The notes under the pieces are model-generated. The model saw only the letters and a program-made list of their open reading frames with translations, did not search any database and was not told where the DNA came from. DNA of 64,000 nt from contig JAJDDW010000016.1 of NCBI GenBank assembly GCA_029260115.1, positions 124,001-188,000 of the forward strand, given 5' to 3'. The translations under genes were made by a program, and so were the position numbers. Shown one piece after another: positions 63,001 through 64,000 of the stretch (positions within the stretch are counted from its first letter, which is position 1; every line of letters begins with the position of its first letter). This stretch comes from Phycisphaerae bacterium (GTDB lineage Bacteria; Planctomycetota; Phycisphaerae; UBA1845).

Positions 63001-64000
63001 GCCCCAGCAGTGTTTGCGTATTTTGTAAAGTAAAACCATCGGTATAAGGACGATCGCCCTGATAAATGAATATCACATCGTTTATTTTGACGTTAGGTGA
63101 TCCTATGCCTTGTGCGGTGTTGAAATCGGCGACACTCTGGAACGGATTGGCGAACGTTCCCAAGTTTGCCCCGGTCGACGTATTGTCGATAAACCAAATC
63201 GCCCGTGAGTTGGCGAAAGTCACTGTGACAGTGCCTGTATCAGTGCCCAGACCGTTGAGGGCCTCATACTCAAACGTGTCCTTGGGACCAGAAAATCCTG
63301 GATCGGGAACATATGTGAAACTACCGTCAGTATTTAGTGTGACCTGTCCATGGGTTGGACCAAGGGTAATGGTGGCTTCTAATGAGTCGCCGTCGTCGTT
63401 AGACAACACGCCATTCGTTAGTGTAATCATAATGGCCAAGTTGGGTAGGGTGGTATAGTCATCGTTATTACCGACTGGCGGACTGCCCACCGTCACGGTA
63501 ACCGAGCCTGTCGCAGTGCCTACGCTATTGGCGATGGTATATCCGAAGCGGTCTAGTCCTGAATAGGTGGGGCTTGGCGGGGTATAGATAAAATGGCCTG
63601 ACGCATTCACGACAACCATGCCGCCGCTATCAGTTGAAGTTGCGCTTGCTGGAACATTTACTGCATCGGGTGTAGTTGTCGTGCCAAAGGCCGTTACGCT
63701 CGGTGTGGGCACCCCAGTATCATTCGCCAATACCGGCATTTTACTCAACCCTGCAGAATCAAGTACAGTATTAAGTGCGGTAACATAACTGTCGTCATGC
63801 GCGACAGGCGCTGATAGTACCTCAATCGCTACCCGGCCTTCATCGACAATGCCATCGCTCTCAATCTGGTAGAAGAACTCGTCGCTTCCTGGCAGAGCTG
63901 GTGCGGTGTAGGTAAAGCTACCATCTTCTCGAAGCGTAACTATGCCTCCACTTGTTGTTGTACCCGCTATGTCCGTTGCATAATCTGTCACATCGGCCAA
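60038..64000 (-). CDS. Large surface/adhesin-type protein, cadherin-like plus beta-helix (5' end outside window)
   Basis: At least 1,320 residues; the frame is open to the window edge, so the start is upstream. The visible first 270 residues have three or more cadherin-like/tandem-95-type Ig repeats (VLANDTG..., VLSNDDGDSLEATITLGPTH, with DGSFTYVPDPGFSG). From about 270 a beta-helix begins (SVADFNTAQGIGSPNVKIND), followed by hundreds of residues of NG/TS-rich solenoid. No sorting signal or anchor at the C-terminus (IVTPGSIPVPIP). Likely secreted or cell-surface. It is 67 bp upstream of the DUF6916-like gene on the same strand. Confidence 0.85.
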   Translation of the reverse strand: MADVTDYATDIAGTTTSGGIVTLREDGSFTYTAPALPGSDEFFYQIESDGIVDEGRVAIEVLSAPVAHDDSYVTALNTVLDSAGLSKMPVLANDTGVPTPSVTAFGTTTTPDAVNVPASATSTDSGGMVVVNASGHFIYTPPSPTYSGLDRFGYTIANSVGTATGSVTVTVGSPPVGNNDDYTTLPNLAIMITLTNGVLSNDDGDSLEATITLGPTHGQVTLNTDGSFTYVPDPGFSGPKDTFEYEALNGLGTDTGTVTVTFANSRAIWFIDNTSTGANLGTFANPFQSVADFNTAQGIGSPNVKINDVIFIYQGDRPYTDGFTLQNTQTLLGQGVDLMTSLAGLGIVVPDVTDLAATPPLVTNHPVITSTTGNGIAAATDNTIRGLHIGDTPNGVGIVDTGITVGSLVVNALSISGTGGALDIANGGTINLGFDELSSDNSPSHGIRLVNVGGQLSATSGTMIDSVGSAITLDNTSVTLVYPGTITKNTTGHVVQIDNMPSGSVELSGSVITNGAMGIHIMDALGDVAINGLSNDNSPGLGIDITNSSGTYTFTNASIVNATGTALRLTAGSPTVDFNGTISNTTGRLMDVSNLTGGRLTLGGAPITDTGGTGMIFVSVAADVVMHNAATLTIPNGDGITISGASGNFTFDSLDLTTANGSGLTASNSGKLTVLSGDAAATGGSAINIQQVDVDLTFASLTSNTSPTVGINLTQVSGTLVTDRTTVNNASSHGISVNNAPAMISDFGTTNIVDAGQATGDGLNLLSNAGATFTFDNLSITTANGHGLLASNSGTIRLTASLTTIDAIGGAAVSIINTIGSTSGVDGWIFDRLKSTNSTIQGIHLPDLAQPFAVHRVEIQDAMLDGVFVESPIGNAASFTLNQGASLSGGGFIKFMGTTNSSGISINRTKTVFIAGGTNDVVNPTTIQRFDIARAGTAGGQSGFGIHITGADTADLSFLDLQDIGDASLEREEAILLEEVGASITVRQSVIGNLGEDVDGICIANTQATSTLQVQLRENEISGDSAMFDSTATAIDIQFESNASAQLDAQIDSNIISQVVRGVEVTISGNAGTGALSNQVAITNNTISDIENDGMDLAIQDETNSKFHVTGNSLDGEKAFSPIMGTGRGIDFQLEGENTTAIADLTIANNPLITDFGLQGIRVRGFGTLLAGLVNVLIDNNGNIQDNGPADVVLEVKDLMTINATVNNNTMRGNSVAAQGGFVAGFRSTDPAAGGVAPLLRLDLNNNESIFGYELERDFDAAFELAGSLGVGSDFNDDNGNIKANGNTTNSTDPVVFITTGLGDKQITIVTPGSIPVPIP

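Noticed and set aside
60024..63458. Plus-strand frames rich in Pro, Ser and Val
   Set aside because: They are antisense to the large repeat protein; their composition mirrors its Gly/Thr/Asn codons.
60038..64000. CRISPR or tandem DNA repeats
   Set aside because: The repetition is at protein level only; no regular direct repeats with unique spacers are seen.

Overview
The window looks like chromosomal DNA of a Gram-negative, free-living bacterium of roughly 50% GC. I think a member of the Planctomycetota (Phycisphaerae-like) is most likely, but no rRNA or other decisive marker is present. Points in favour are the ddl-ftsQ division-wall remnant, an HslV with a short propeptide, an ECF sigma gene coupled to odd membrane partners, a type II pseudopilin, an integrase remnant of a type common in these genomes, and palindromic repeats that even enter coding sequence.

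Layout. 1-3.3 kb: end of ddl, an FtsQ-like gene and two polytopic membrane proteins. 3.5-7.4 kb: a patchwork of a TIM-barrel isomerase, an archaeal-style diadenylate cyclase, a secreted VOC protein and an unknown gene, separated by copies of one palindromic element and by gene debris. 7.5-27.2 kb: mostly housekeeping and envelope genes (SDR reductase, rpsU, hslVU, an O-antigen-ligase/TPR protein facing a WaaP-like kinase, alaS, an ECF sigma operon, a di-haem peroxidase, a nuclease behind lysC) and a divergent PAS/sigma-54 activator.

27.5-46.5 kb is the most striking part. It is a long co-directional array that reads as a redox-responsive anaerobic or acetate-metabolism island. It holds two His-rich paralogues flanking a PLP gamma-lyase-type enzyme and a gamma-carbonic anhydrase; a membrane-anchored GcvH-like protein that lacks the lipoyl lysine; a four-cluster ferredoxin with an NrfD membrane partner; a sensor kinase with two haem-c-like motifs; its NtrC-type regulator; an archaemetzincin; a small thioredoxin; a CoA-transferase/GNAT fusion; a decayed acyl-CoA synthetase; malic enzyme; acetyl-CoA synthetase; and an OFA-family transporter. 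A porin and a cytochrome c'-like protein follow.

48.9-52.6 kb (minus strand) is an arsenic-type operon (ArsR regulator, permease, thioredoxin, ArsF-like and ArsG-like proteins) that has lost a zinc-binding-protein gene in its middle. 52.7-57.4 kb carries miscellaneous genes (VOC, O-methyltransferase, two AlkD-like HEAT proteins, pseudopilin) and an integrase remnant. 57.4-64 kb is a minus-strand group made of a very large cadherin-like/beta-helix surface protein (running off the window), a DUF6916-type protein, three tail-collar-domain paralogues and a GNAT acetyltransferase.

All family calls rest on motifs read by eye; no database search was run.
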